Origin: Anarhynchus alexandrinus
Lineage: Eukaryota > Chordata > Aves > Charadriiformes > Charadriidae
NCBI GenBank assembly: GCA_008711295.1
Contig: VUYV01000047.1
Span: 2,337,480-2,401,479 of the forward strand
DNA: 64,000 nucleotides
Direction: 5' to 3'
In this document: positions 37,265 to 48,832 of the stretch, in pieces
How the letters are laid out: every line of letters starts with the position of its first letter
How positions within the stretch are numbered: position 1 is the first letter of the stretch
The notes under the pieces: model-generated
What the model was told of the DNA's origin: nothing
Databases searched by the model: none
What the model saw: only the letters and a program-made list of their open reading frames with translations
Position numbers and translations under genes: made by a program

Positions 37265-39099
37265 TTTGTCATAGCCTTTTGTTCTGTGCCAGAAAAAAAG
37301 AAATACCAAAATATCAAGACAAAAGGCTATTCTTGGATTTATGACATGAGAAAATCTAGGAAGGAAAGGAGACCTCATGAGAAAGCCTGTTTTCACAACA
37401 TTTTTACATAGCTTTCAAAGTCTGTGTGTATGCAGGGGCAGAAAACGGTACGTCGAGCTAACAAAACAAAATGTACCATAACACGATGAGTTACTTTGCT
37501 TACCAAGTCAAAATAGCCGGTACGATGCATTAAAACCTGGCAGAGTCCTTACGTTCCTGTCCCATGATGTGCAGACTACATCTTCAGTGAGAGCCTGTTA
37601 ACATCGAGTTGTCCGGTGCTCAGCAGGAGCTCAGAGGAGCCATGGCTTAGCAGAAAGCAAAGCAGCGCAGAGCTCCCCTCTTTCAGCTGGATGTATCTCA
37701 AATGCTCTCTTCATTTCCTTCAAATATTTTTAAAAGTATGATGGAGAGGTATACGTATAGACACAAATTCAAGACAACAGGCGGAAATAAGCTCAAAGGA
37801 GAGACAATTAGGAAGTTGCAGTGATTAACATTTTACGGTTTCCAACAGAGCAAGAAGTGCAACAAAAAAATAAATGCAATAGATTTGACACACAGAACAG
37901 TTATGTAGGAAACACAACGCATGATTGACTCAACTAAAAGCAGACTAGCATCAGGGAATAGCACTTTACTGGATTGCTATAAGGGGCAACCGATGCCCCT
38001 TCTTCTCCCACTCACAAACAGTGCAACAAGATGGAATTCGCCATGGATGTGACTGGACTCAGCCTGGACCAAAAAAAGGTACTCAAAGCACATCGTAGAA
38101 ATTAATTAAGAATGTAAAGTCTATTACTCCTCTGTAGTTCAATTTATCCTTTTGTTTCTTTCTGATTTTAGAGTTTCAGAAAAGGCTTGAATTTAAAATT
38201 GTCCTCTTACACACAGGACTATATGTTGCACCTGACCTGTGCCACGTTACGTCTGCTGAAATACCTCAGCCTTCATGAAATAACCTAATTCCGCTTGCAG
38301 GCCCTTTTGATTAGACAGCCCTTCTTGAGTGAGATCCAATTAGTCGAAAACAAGGGAGGACATATAAAAAGACATTGGTCATTGACAAAATTGAAATTGC
38401 AACCAAAGGTACCTCCCTGCAAATGCTTTGTGCTACAGTTATAAACCTTTCATCCCACGGAGACCAGCCCCGTGAGTCAGCTCCAAATTTGAGCAGGAGA
38501 GCCCAGCCCTGGCTGTACATGGGTTTGTATTGGTGATCAGGATCTGGCCATTGAGCTGGACAAACTTGATCATCCCGTCCCTTACCGAGAGCTCTGTTTT
38601 TCATCCCTGGAGCAGGGCTCAGGCAGCTGTTGCAATCCAGCCCTATGGGACAGCAGCCTCATAAAAGTGGATATCGGTGTCCTTTTCACACACTCATCTA
38701 ACAATTTTCCTAGAAAAGCACCCACGTGGGAAGTTGCCCCTCACTGTGGACTAATGATCTAACCGAGGGTTAAAATATTGATCTTTACCTAGGATATAAC
38801 ACAGCTTGACATGTTTCATCAAGCATGTGGTTCTCGCTTCAGTTCCAAACCACTTCTCTGAAAAGTAAAAGCAGAGCAAAAAACCCGAAGATCTCTGCTA
38901 ATATGTAAACTGTATTTACGTAAAGCAAAATAGCAGAGAAAAGAACGATTTCATTGTTAGCACAATAGAAAATTAAACACCAAACTTTCAACAAATTGTG
39001 CCATTCGCTTTTGCCGCAGCAAAGGAGTTTATTATTTCACTATTTCATCTCACCTTGTGTCATTAAAATATAGGACACAAGTAGTAAAACACAAAGTAA

Positions 39100-39290
39100 A
39101 TATGCACATATCTTTACACCATGTAGTGTAGCTATAAATCTTACTCTTTGATAACAGCTGTACTATAGCAATCATTTGAGTAGTGCAGCTGCCACAACAA
39201 TATCAAATTTTATAGTTAAAAAGCAGTCAAAACTTTAATGGTACAGTGGAGGTAGATATATATTGTGCTATAAATAAACATTATCTAATG
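39100..39290. promoter_or_regulatory. Candidate E-box/MEF2 motif cluster
   Basis: Two CAGCTG E-boxes at 39155-39160 and 39186-39191 are 31 bases apart, close to three helical turns. A perfect match to the MEF2 consensus (CTATAAATAA) follows at 39268-39277, with GATA-type words between. The combination is typical of muscle or neural enhancers, but each motif is short and could occur by chance in AT-rich DNA. Confidence 0.25.
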
Positions 39291-41728
39291 AAGAAATGAA
39301 ACATGTTTATTTTTCCTTGACATATCATTCAATATCATATATCTTTGCTCCTGCAAGCTGCTATAATAGCAGCCATTATACTTCAGCATGTACAACAACA
39401 AAGTCTGTAGTTGTACTAATTATGCTGGATTTAAATGAGGGATGGGAGAACTTCAGACAATGTGGCCTTGCAAGCAAGGACTTCATTTCATTAAAGCCGT
39501 ATCTTAAAATGTTATCGGAGTTAACATGTGCTGGCAGAGGTTCTGAAGAGGTTGGGAATGCAGTGAGAAACGAGTGGGTTTTCCCCTTAGACGATGACTT
39601 TTGCTGCGTGTGTCTGACATGGTGTAATCGATCTGGTGAGCAGGAGACCATGAGAACTGATGTACTGGTTCAGACGAGTAGTCGCTGCCACATTATTCAA
39701 AGCCATGAAAAACCTCTGAAAGGATACGAGAAAGCACAGGTCTAGCTGAAGGCAGGCTCGTGTCCCTCGCAAGGCAATACGTGCCTCAAACACAGTCTCC
39801 ATGAGCTGACTTTGCTTTCTGGGATTACTGGTGTGCCCAGGTTGAGCTTAGGGATGCAATGACAGAGCATTGGTGGCACTTCTGGAGGTGTTCACCCACC
39901 TACTGCATAAAGAGTGAATGAGGGTATGGACACATGGAAGGGATCTTCAGCAAACGTGCTAGAAACATCTAATTTTGGAGAGTCCACGGAACGTGACTCA
40001 TCATGCTACATAAGGAAGGGCCACAAAACCTTGTCTAACATTCAGGTGTGTGTTTCTATGAGCATTTTCACTTTAGCCCAGAGTAAATCTCTGAACAATA
40101 CCTCCCAGTGCCTTCCACCCACCTCATCAGGAGCCACTGCAAAGAGCCATCTGGGAACCACACACTGGCTGCCCTTTGAACGGCACCAAAATGCAGGTGC
40201 ACACCAAGGGCAGACCCAATGCAGTCTGATCACTAACAGGGGGTCAACCTATGGGACCACACCAGTCTCAGTCCAAGGCTAACCCTAAAACATAAACACG
40301 GCAGATTTGAAGTCCTCGGTACCAGCTACTCTCCTCTTCAGATCCATCTCTACTGCTCTGCTGCTCACTAACTGAAGCGGAGCCTCAGACCACTAAATAA
40401 AAGACCAAAGTCCACAACTACATTATGTCACAAGATGAGAGAGAGAGGTGGGAGAGATGGAACAGATATCCTGGGTTCCTGCAACACTGGGGAATTTAGC
40501 AAATAAAATTCATTAACTCCATTCTCTTAAAAATCTTCCTTGGGAAGCTCCGCTAACCCTCTTTCCACATTAGAAAAGCGATGCTAGAAGCAGCCTTTCC
40601 CAGAAGGCAGATTACCATCTTGCCCGGAGTTTGCCTCCTGTTCAGTGCGGGTTTCTCTGAAGGTGACACACGGACACCCTGGTGGGAACTGCAGCGACCC
40701 AGGGGAGGCTGATCCACCAGAGATCGAATCCCCGACAAACAGCTTACCGCAGTTAAACTTTGTGCGTGCCCACCATCAGGGATCCTCAGGGTGCTTTCGC
40801 TTGCCATCAACAGCGCGTTTATCTGAAAAACCCCATGAGACGCTATTAAAATAAACCCAACAGCTGTTAGCAGAAGATGACAAATCCTAGATACCTTTCC
40901 GTCACATTGCAACCTATACGATTTACTCCATGTTTACAAACAAATTGCGACAGAAAAATATTAAGTCCTGGCATTTAGAGAAGCTCTAGAAATTACTCAC
41001 TCCCCTGGAATTCTGCATGACAAATTAAGACTATGCTTCGGCTCCTAATAAATGTAGCTAGAGCAGAGTTTCATAAACATTCTTGAGATTTCTTCTGTAA
41101 CAGCTTTATTTTGGCTCCCCACTTTTCCTGCTTAAACAAATGGAAAGGTTGGACGATATTGTCAAAATACAGCACTTCTCATGAACCAGGAGTCATTTAT
41201 TAATGTAATTTATTAAGCCTGCATTGTAAAACATAAAATCATATTTCTACAGGGGTGGGAAAAAAAAAATCATTACCCTAAGCTAAGATTATTTTCTTTT
41301 AAAAGACAAATTATTGCAATTGTGGATTCCGTAAGTAAGATTATGTTCTTCCAGAACCGGCCTTTCAGAGGCCAACAGGGTAAATTTTAATGAACCGTGC
41401 AATGTTGGGTAAGAACAGAACAGATGTTTGCTCAGCCATCAGGTAGACCTTTGTTTATATAAATACACCACAGTAGATAATATCTAATACCTTTCTCATG
41501 GCTTAAAATAACCTTCCCCCGAAAAACACAAACAGGCTTTTTCCCAGTTGTGAAGATGCTTAAAATCTAATTAATACACAGCCGATTGCAAACCCACCAA
41601 ACTGCTCACGCAGGGTCGGACCTGTCATCCGGTGTCACCTCTTTCATGACACAGTCTTAATCTCCTCCTTTGTCGTTATATTGCAGTTTTTGCTCTAAAG
41701 GTTTCTGCACTAAAAAAGTGGGAAGGTG

Positions 41729-41790
41729 AAGCCATAGTTCAATTCAATTTATTTTTATATTGCCTCTCATACAAAGTCTTTCAAAACGCT
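41729..41790 (-). mobile_element. Old interspersed repeat tail, minus orientation
   Basis: The string TTTATTTTTATATTGCCTCT followed by CATACAAAGTCTTTCAAAAC and GCTTTATAG resembles the reverse complement of a repeat tail whose plus form is GCGCTTTGAGATCT...GATGAAA, seen at 60191-60216 in this window. I remember similar tails in many vertebrate repeats, and do not know the family name. Confidence 0.35.
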
Positions 41791-42240
41791 TTATAGTGAG
41801 AGATAAAATAATCATATAACACTTGCCAGAACTCAGCACGGGGACTTTCACACGCTCAGGGTTAAAGCTACGTACCAGGGAAGGAAAAATTAGAAAAATT
41901 TAGAAACAGAGAGAGTATTAATAAATATGCACCGGTTCCACACTGTATAGTAATGAGAAGAGGGCAGCAGATCCCTGTTATGGTGCGTTCATAGCCCTTC
42001 CTTTAGGTAGGGAGGTCCCCCCAGCTCTGCAGATGCGTGGAGACACCGGCACGGAGGAGGGTGAGGGCAGCAGAGCTGCTGGAGGGGGTGAGGAAGGCAT
42101 CACCCAAAGGAGCCCCTCTGCAGCTGTGGTGGACACAGAAACATGAGTCAGTTGTTGTTCCTCCTCCCCCAATATGGAAAGCTCAATTTCCATTCAGCAA
42201 ATGAGAAAACTTGAGCCTGTCTTGAGAAAGGAATGGAAGA

Positions 42241-42575
42241 GCGCACCGAGGCACTGATGTTCGTCACTACAAACACAGCGCAGGACGCGCCACGCGACCA
42301 GGGAGGGCAACGTTTCTGCAAAAGAAAAGACTGTAATGGGCAGCAAAGCAAAAAAATGTTTATGGCAACACGGTTGTTATGTTTAAACTTAAATTAATTA
42401 TAAACTCTGAGTGTCCAAAACGTGACCCTATATTAAGCGATGCAATCGTTGACCAGGATAAGCCCGGAGCCGGGTGCCCGCCGCGCGTTGGCAGCCCAGT
42501 GCAGGCAGCAGCCCGTGCGCAGCGTCAGCGGGTGCGATTCCTTCACCCCGCCCAACCCCTTCCCATCGAGTCGAG
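42241..42575. promoter_or_regulatory. Small CpG-rich patch
   Basis: By direct count about 27 CpG dinucleotides fall in 335 bp, with a peak at 42461-42535, in an otherwise AT-rich, CpG-poor region. A short AT-rich dip at 42310-42430 divides it. This could be an orphan CpG island or the promoter of an unannotated transcript. No TATA box or exon with clear coding sense is seen next to it. Confidence 0.35.
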
Positions 42576-43009
42576 AAAACAGGCACAGAAAAACTGCCTC
42601 TCAGGCTCCTGAAGTAACTTTGCCCCTATCTAAACACCAGAACGTCAGAACACTCACCCGGTTTTTATCCCGCTATTACCTCAAGCGGCACGGGAGAAAG
42701 ATGTTCCCAAAATCAGCCTGATCATTGAATAAAAGGGGTTATAAGCTCTGTGATGCAGTCTTAAATTGCCGTTCTTAAAGTTTACTACATCTCTGAGGCC
42801 CATCATTTCAGATGCCGGCACGTACAGAAGCCTGGTAAAAGAGCGTTTAAGAAAATATTTGGGCAACAGCTCATATTTCTTCCTACCTATCTTCCTGCCC
42901 ATGCCGCTCAACCAAACTCACATCTTTATAACGCACAGTAAGAAAACACAACATATAGTAACTCATTTTCTGACCTTTTAATATTTCTGTCATTGATTGT
43001 CAGAAGTGA

Positions 43010-43190
43010 GGACTGCTCTCTATCCTAAGGTGATGGATTATTTAATTAACTATTGACCTTTTCGGTAGCAGATGTTGACAATGAATGCGCTCCTATGGAA
43101 GCTGCCTCCTCTGGATGCTCTTCAGTTCTCCACTGCGCGTTGATTTGTCGCACATTCTGGTTTTAGGCCCGCCATTTCTGTTAAAAACAA
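43010..43190. promoter_or_regulatory. Candidate conserved noncoding element
   Basis: Unique sequence containing GGATTATTTAATTAACTATT, a TTGACC half site, AGATGTTGACAATGAATGCG, and GCGCGTTGATTTGTCGCAC. The mix of homeodomain words with retained CpG resembles vertebrate developmental enhancers. Not tested. Confidence 0.25.
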
Positions 43191-44239
43191 TTCCAAGCCT
43201 TGTATTTAGTGAAGAATACTTTTATGATGTACAGCTTTGAGCTTTCTTTTGAACGCTGGCTATAGTTATAGCAGAATTTATATGAATATTAACAGAGTGA
43301 AGTCTTTCATAGATAAAATCATTTCCACTGCTTACCTATTTCTTAGGTTTCTGGCACGCTTTCAAGACAACTTCTTCTGCCCCAGGAGGCAAAGAAGCCA
43401 ACGCAGAAAGGAAAATTGCTCATCAACCGTGCGCACAGGTCAAGAGACGTCCCAGACTAAAAACTGTAAGAATCATTTGATATTACACTTTGCCTTTAGG
43501 CCCAGCAAAGACTCCAGCCAGGAACATGACATTTATACCGAGCACCTTTAAAAAGCAAACATTTCACTCCTTTCCCACACGACGGGCAACGCGAAGCCTT
43601 GCTTACGCACGAGCAAACCCACTTAAGACTTTTTCTCCCCAAAAATAAAGAGAAAGGATCCAGATCTTCATCCCGGAGACCCGGAATCCCAGTGCTCCGT
43701 TCTCAGCAATTACGTATTCCGCCACAAACTTTTTATAGGCAAACAAGGTATTTTCCTCCACGAGCATGTTGTTGGAACCAAACACTGAACAAATGATCCG
43801 TGCCTCCAGGTTGTCAGAGAGATTTACATGTGACTACACAGCAGTTTGGGTATTCCACTGTGATTTCTCGCCAGGGCCGAGCGAGCTGATTAATCTAACA
43901 TATTCCTGGTAGAAACTGTCCAGCGTTTCTCCAGGAAAAAAAAAGTTTGTAGCCTGGCATTCCTTCACAATAAATATTCTCTGCTAATTTCATCCTAGAG
44001 AACACTTTTTTGCCAATCCCAGTACCAGATAGAAGTTTGTTGGGTTTTTTTTGTATGTGCTAAATGGTCATTAATATTTTTTCAAAGTGTTCCATTCCCT
44101 TAATTATTTTGGTAATTATAAAACTGTACAGTCACTTCATAGGAATAAAGTCCATAACGTATCCCTGCACCAGCACAGAATAACAATTAACAAATTTCCA
44201 GAAGGGCTGTTTAAAACAAATCGCCGTGTTCCCCTCACT

Positions 44240-44262
44240 TTTTTATTATTTTTTTTTTTTTA
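44240..44262. repeat. T-rich tract
   Basis: T runs split by A. Low-complexity DNA. Confidence 0.8.
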
Positions 44263-44439
44263 ATCTGTGAAATTAGCAGCACACACAGCAGTAAATATTC
44301 CTACGGCTGATGGATTTGGTAAGTGGTTTTAATCAGAAGCTTTCCTTTTGCATCAATCAGCTTTCCCCGTAACCTAAGAGAGACCCCTACATATGTCATC
44401 GATATACCCGGATAGCGGAGTTATAAGTCTGATTTTTGG

Positions 44440-44840
44440 TGATGTTAATGCAATATTATGATAGATATCTATTAGCGGGGAGAGCGGAGCAGCAGACAGA
44501 CTCCAGCGCCTTTGACAGCGGCTGCTCTTTCTTTGTCAGTGTCAATCCGCGCCGGAATCGCGGGGAATGAGCGAATGTGACAGGAGAGGACCGCACCAAT
44601 TATGGATGAAGGGATACTATCTACTCCCACCGGTTGATGTGATTTATTCGACGGTCCTTCTGCATTTATAGAACAGCAGATTGTAGCTGCTTATGAAGTG
44701 ACAAATAGTGCTCAATGACATTGACTGACTTGTCTGATCAATTTAGCTTGTCTGAAAAGTAGCCGTGAATCGCTGTCCTTGTTGAATGACGGTACGAACA
44801 GTCCCGGTTCAACTTTACCAATGTGAAATCTCAAGTGCCG
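44440..44840. promoter_or_regulatory. Strongest candidate developmental enhancer (CpG-retaining block)
   Basis: By direct count about 20 CpG dinucleotides lie between 44470 and 44840, fourteen of them within 44475-44652, although the surroundings are AT-rich and CpG-poor. The block also carries TTTGACAGCGGC and TTTGTCAGTGTCAATC (two TALE/MEIS-type TGACAG words in opposite orientation near SOX-like CTTTG), GATGTTAATGCAATATTATG, and ATAGATATCTATTAG. It has no repeat similarity, and stop codons interrupt the frames, so it is not an exon. CpG retention suggests low germline methylation or selection. The target gene is unknown. Confidence 0.4.
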
Positions 44841-45894
44841 TTAGAAAACTGATAAAGATGACTCCCTTTAAACAAATAATGCTACAGTCCCGTACAAGGA
44901 ATGAAAAATAGTAACCTTTCCTATAGCTTTGCTTTGAAACGCATCTCACTTAAAGAATATTTTGTCTTTGAGACCGTGTCAGTGGAACATTTTTATTCTT
45001 TTATAAGTTCTTGAATATTTGATGTATTTTGGTGGAGAAGCAACGTGCCTGACGAAGGGGAAAACAAGTGGAGTTTTCCTGCAAGAACCAACAAAGCAAC
45101 TTTTCATGTTTTCTAGTAAAGTTGCCAACTGTCCCGATTTTATTGAGCCTTGAGTCATTAGATTCATTTTTAAATTCAGAGCTCCTGGAATCTGGTGATG
45201 ATGTAATCCAGCTTTCATATTAAAATCAAGAAGAAAAAGGAAAAAGGAAATTCCTGCCCTTGTGCAACTTGAAAATGTGATTTCAGTGAGCCCAGCACGA
45301 TCAAAATCCAAAAGAAACTGGAAGCCAACTTACAAATGCTGAGGGGTTTTGTTTTTGGGGTGGTTCTGAGAAGAAATCTTAGGACTATAGGAGCCTGACA
45401 GGACTTTTTTTTTACACTTGGGATTGACAGCACAGGAACTTCTTAGAAGTCTGGCTCATTTTGATCGAGCTGCTGTGTTAATAACCTAATATTGAAAACT
45501 GTCAAACTTTCAGTGGCTGGTAGCCCTTCTGGCAGAAGGAGTTGTTAAATGTGAAGAGGCGGCAGAGCCCGGCTATTGGGTGCCATATAATTCTCACTGC
45601 TTTTAGCGAGCCTCGGCACGGCCCTTCCAATAACGCTGGATTTACGTGTGAAGGTGTTACTCGGCATGAGTAAAGACTGCACAATACGGCCTTTAAACAA
45701 ACATTGGATTAAAAACCATTGAGAAACTGTTAACAAATTGTATTTTATCTAGCATTAGATTAGCATTTTTATAAAGTCATAATGTCATGCCACACCTTAT
45801 AAATAAAACTTATGATATTTCTTACATGAAGCAGGCACAGGAGTTGCCTGCAAATGGTAATTCCGTGTGTAAACATATACAAACTTGGAGTGGG

Positions 45895-46050
45895 TCTACA
45901 CACACATATCAATATATATATGTGGTTGTACATAGGTATAAATCAATGTCTGCATGTGGGGGGTGCGTGTGCACTGTTCATTATATATTACAATATTAAA
46001 CTGTTATCCATGCACAAGTATATTTATGTATATATTTCAATTTATTAGAG
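45895..46050. repeat. Alternating purine-pyrimidine, AT/CA-rich region
   Basis: Short stretches of ACACACAC, TATATATATGTG, GTGCGTGTGCAC and TATATATTAC are interspersed with unique sequence. It is a decayed dinucleotide-rich region with potential for non-B DNA structure. Confidence 0.55.
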
Positions 46051-46610
46051 CTAGGCAGTCCTTTACAGACTTAATAAAGAGCACCAGCGTTATAAGCCAA
46101 GAACCATTTTTCCCTTTCCCTGTATTATTCAAATTTATTAAACAATATTTCACATTTGTTTGACACAATGTCAAACTCGGGACTCCTAAAGAACTGCTGC
46201 AGCTTTGGAACTGTTATGCTTTCTTGGACTTTAATCATTTTTGGCAAGGCTCCATTTCCTGTCAGAAAGTGAAACAGCTTAGGAATGTCATTTTCACGAA
46301 AGAAAACAGAGAGAATCCGAGAGGAAGTTCTCCTCCACTCCAGAGCCCCTAAGATACTCAAACACACTCGCAGGAGGGCTGGAATACATCAAACATTAGC
46401 AGAGGGAAAAGGACACACTTTTCCCACATTAAAATACATGGATAAAGTTGAACTTTTGCTAAAAATAGTTCCCATGACTAATCCTATTAAGTTTTTAAAA
46501 AATTGGGCCGTATCTCCCTTGAAGTCAAATTGTTTTTTAACTTCAGAATGACATTAGAAAAAGACTCTAAAGTGCCTTTGCTTAAGTCAAAGTCCCTGGA
46601 AGATTATTTT

Positions 46611-46617
46611 TTCTTCT

Positions 46618-46653
<36 letters not shown>
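46611..46653. repeat. Long poly-T tract (T34)
   Basis: Thirty-four uninterrupted T residues at 46620-46653, preceded by TTCTTCTTC. This is the longest homopolymer in the window. Its length suggests recent slippage growth or an assembly estimate. Read on the minus strand it would be a poly-A tail, but the sequence before it (46654 upward) has no AATAAA and no recognisable retroposed gene. Confidence 0.9.
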
Positions 46654-46656
<3 letters not shown>

Positions 46657-48801
46657 TGAGATATGAAAAATGAGGACAGGAGCACGGATCACTCTTCTAA
46701 AAGGGCAATTTACCTATGGAAGAGGTGGGGAGTATCAGTCTCTCCCAGATCATCGCTTGTGATTTACTTTTTAAAAGAGAGGCTCCCTAAGGAGGGAGGA
46801 GGTTAAAGGGAGCAGATTAAAACTAACCCTCAGCTCTGCCAGCTCAGTGCCTACAGAAGCCGAGCGCAGCCACAGGGGGAGAAGCGTATAAAGCCCTACA
46901 ATGCTTTTGGGTGAGAATCACCTATTTTCTTCGTTCAGAAGGCTACTTATGCAAAAACCACCTTGACTACTTGTTGTGATGAGGAAACAAGCAATGGCCA
47001 GATGGAATTTGAGAACACAACCCACACCCCAGCAGGAAAAACAGCAGTTCCCACTGCATCTTGGCCACACTGGCAGTAAATAGAACTAAGGACTTCTGAC
47101 AACCACCAGAGCCGTGTACAATTTATGAATCCTATTTGAGGCTCATCTGGGTGGTTTTCTATCAGGCTGAACACTCTGGTTTTATTCTAAGGCTTATGCC
47201 GTCCTTGTTTGTTTGTGTTAATATACTAGACAGAAATCCCAAGTTATGGTAATACCTGGTAATAGTAATACTATGGTAATAGTATAATAATAATACTATG
47301 TTAATTATAATAATGGTTGTTTCAGAGCTGGCTGCGAAGGAGGGCAAGACTTCATTTCTAAAGAAAAGCCATTTGCAACAGGACACAGAGGGAAAAAGGA
47401 TGTTTAGCTTCTTCAAGGAATTTGACCTAAATCCAAACAACACTCATACGTGACCAGGAAAGACAGGTAGGTTTGTCTGTTGCATTTTCCCTAGAATTAG
47501 GTTAAATACAAAGTGATGGGATTTTAGGAGCCTTGTCTTAGCCCTGTTTGCTTTGGTTGCAGTGCACGCTTAAATCCGTGTGTTACAAACCCCAGTGGGG
47601 CACACGCTGCCCTGTGGACCGGTGTGCAAACCAGCGGGTCGGTGCGCCCGACCTAGGAGGACATCCCAGCACCGTGGGTCCACAGGACCCAAACACAGGA
47701 GCCCCAAGAGAGACCACCCATCCGGCAAAAGCTGAGCAGAGAGTGTGACACATCTTCAAGGAAAAGACAAAATCCTAAAGCGAAAAAACATGACCCATAG
47801 GTGTGTTACAAAATGCACTCATGCTTCTTGCTTGGGTGTGAGAAATGGCAGGATTTGGCATTAATGAAACCCTTCTCCAGCTGAAGCACTGGAAAAGGAG
47901 GTTAGAGAAGGGAAAGTAAAATGAAAATAAATTAATGAACTCACTTAGCAATAAATCTGCACTTTCTACAGTCTGCTCGTGGATTTTTCTATGAATAGAT
48001 GAGCACAGAGCTCAAGGGGAATGAAGAATGGAAGGGTCACAGGAGTTGTCTACTTCCATAAACCTGCACAGCTCCAGGTTTAAATACATCCTCCATCTAC
48101 CTTCTGCTCGGCACTGAACGGGGAGCGAATGCGAACAGCATAGGCACGCACTCAAGTTTGTTCGGGTAGATGCACACACATGTGCCCTTAGGGATGGGAA
48201 AACGCAGAGCAGGTTACGGTAGGAAAATGAGCCCACTCACATGTGTTTTTTCTCTCCGTCTCTCGGGCAGCGCGGGTCAGGTACGATCGGGTGGTCCCAG
48301 CGTGTTACACACACACCAGGCGACTGTAAAAACTCTCAGCGTCGGCCTACATCTGCTCGCATTGAAGTCATCCCCACCACCCACACTTCAATGGCAGCGG
48401 AGTTAGGTCAATACCGAAACCCTTGTGAACACGTCGCTCACCGCATCGCTCCTTCCCACCCCCCTCATTGTTTTCCTTTCTGCCCCCAGCTGAGCTTTCA
48501 TGGTGCTCTCTGATGTTCCTGCAAGGAATAACTCATTCCCCCAGCCAAAACTTCTGCAATAGGTACCTTTGGTCTTCCCACCACATCGCTGCCAGTCGTC
48601 CCGATAGTATCTTCTGCCTCGGACCAACTTCGCTGCTGAATGTCTAATTCAAAACTAGAGCACAGCATTTGTTTGTTGTTAAAAGTATAACTTTGTGTTT
48701 GCACTTATAATAACGTCTTGTAGCAAGTTAGTCACTGAGGAACATTTCCAGTCATTTATTTTCCAGCACAGACTACAGGTTTCCATGGCTATATTCCACA
48801 G

Positions 48802-48832
48802 GAAAAAAAAAAAAAAAAAGAAAGAAAAAAAA
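48802..48832. repeat. A-rich tract
   Basis: A long A run, then GAAAGAAAAAAAA. Low-complexity DNA. Confidence 0.85.

Larger units (their letters stand above)
37021..41728. other. Unique noncoding stretch
   Basis: No gene recognised. It includes a T-rich tract (37238-37264), a small hairpin AAGGGGCA/TGCCCCTT near 37980-38000, and a candidate muscle-type motif module at 39100-39290. The 149-codon plus-strand frame at 39296-39745 has no domain or homologue I recognise and is overlapped by a 91-codon minus-strand frame. Confidence 0.5.
41791..44435. other. Unique noncoding stretch with CpG patch
   Basis: No gene recognised. It holds the CpG-rich patch at 42241-42575 and a candidate conserved block at 43010-43190, listed separately, plus a T-rich tract at 44240-44262. 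Overlapping short frames in the CpG patch run on both strands and are composition effects. Confidence 0.5.

Noticed and set aside
37980..38001. AAGGGGCA/TGCCCCTT hairpin as a terminator or structured RNA
   Set aside because: Eight-bp arms with a short loop are expected about once by chance in a window this size, and intrinsic terminators do not apply to a vertebrate genome.
39296..39745. 149-codon plus-strand open frame as a gene
   Set aside because: No domain, signal peptide or family resemblance; an overlapping minus-strand frame is also open and no splice structure is evident.
47250..47275. miR-200-like word (TAATACCTGGTAATAG)
   Set aside because: It resembles the mature miR-200 sequence as I remember it but lacks internal bases, lies in a repetitive TAATA segment and has no pre-miRNA-length stem.
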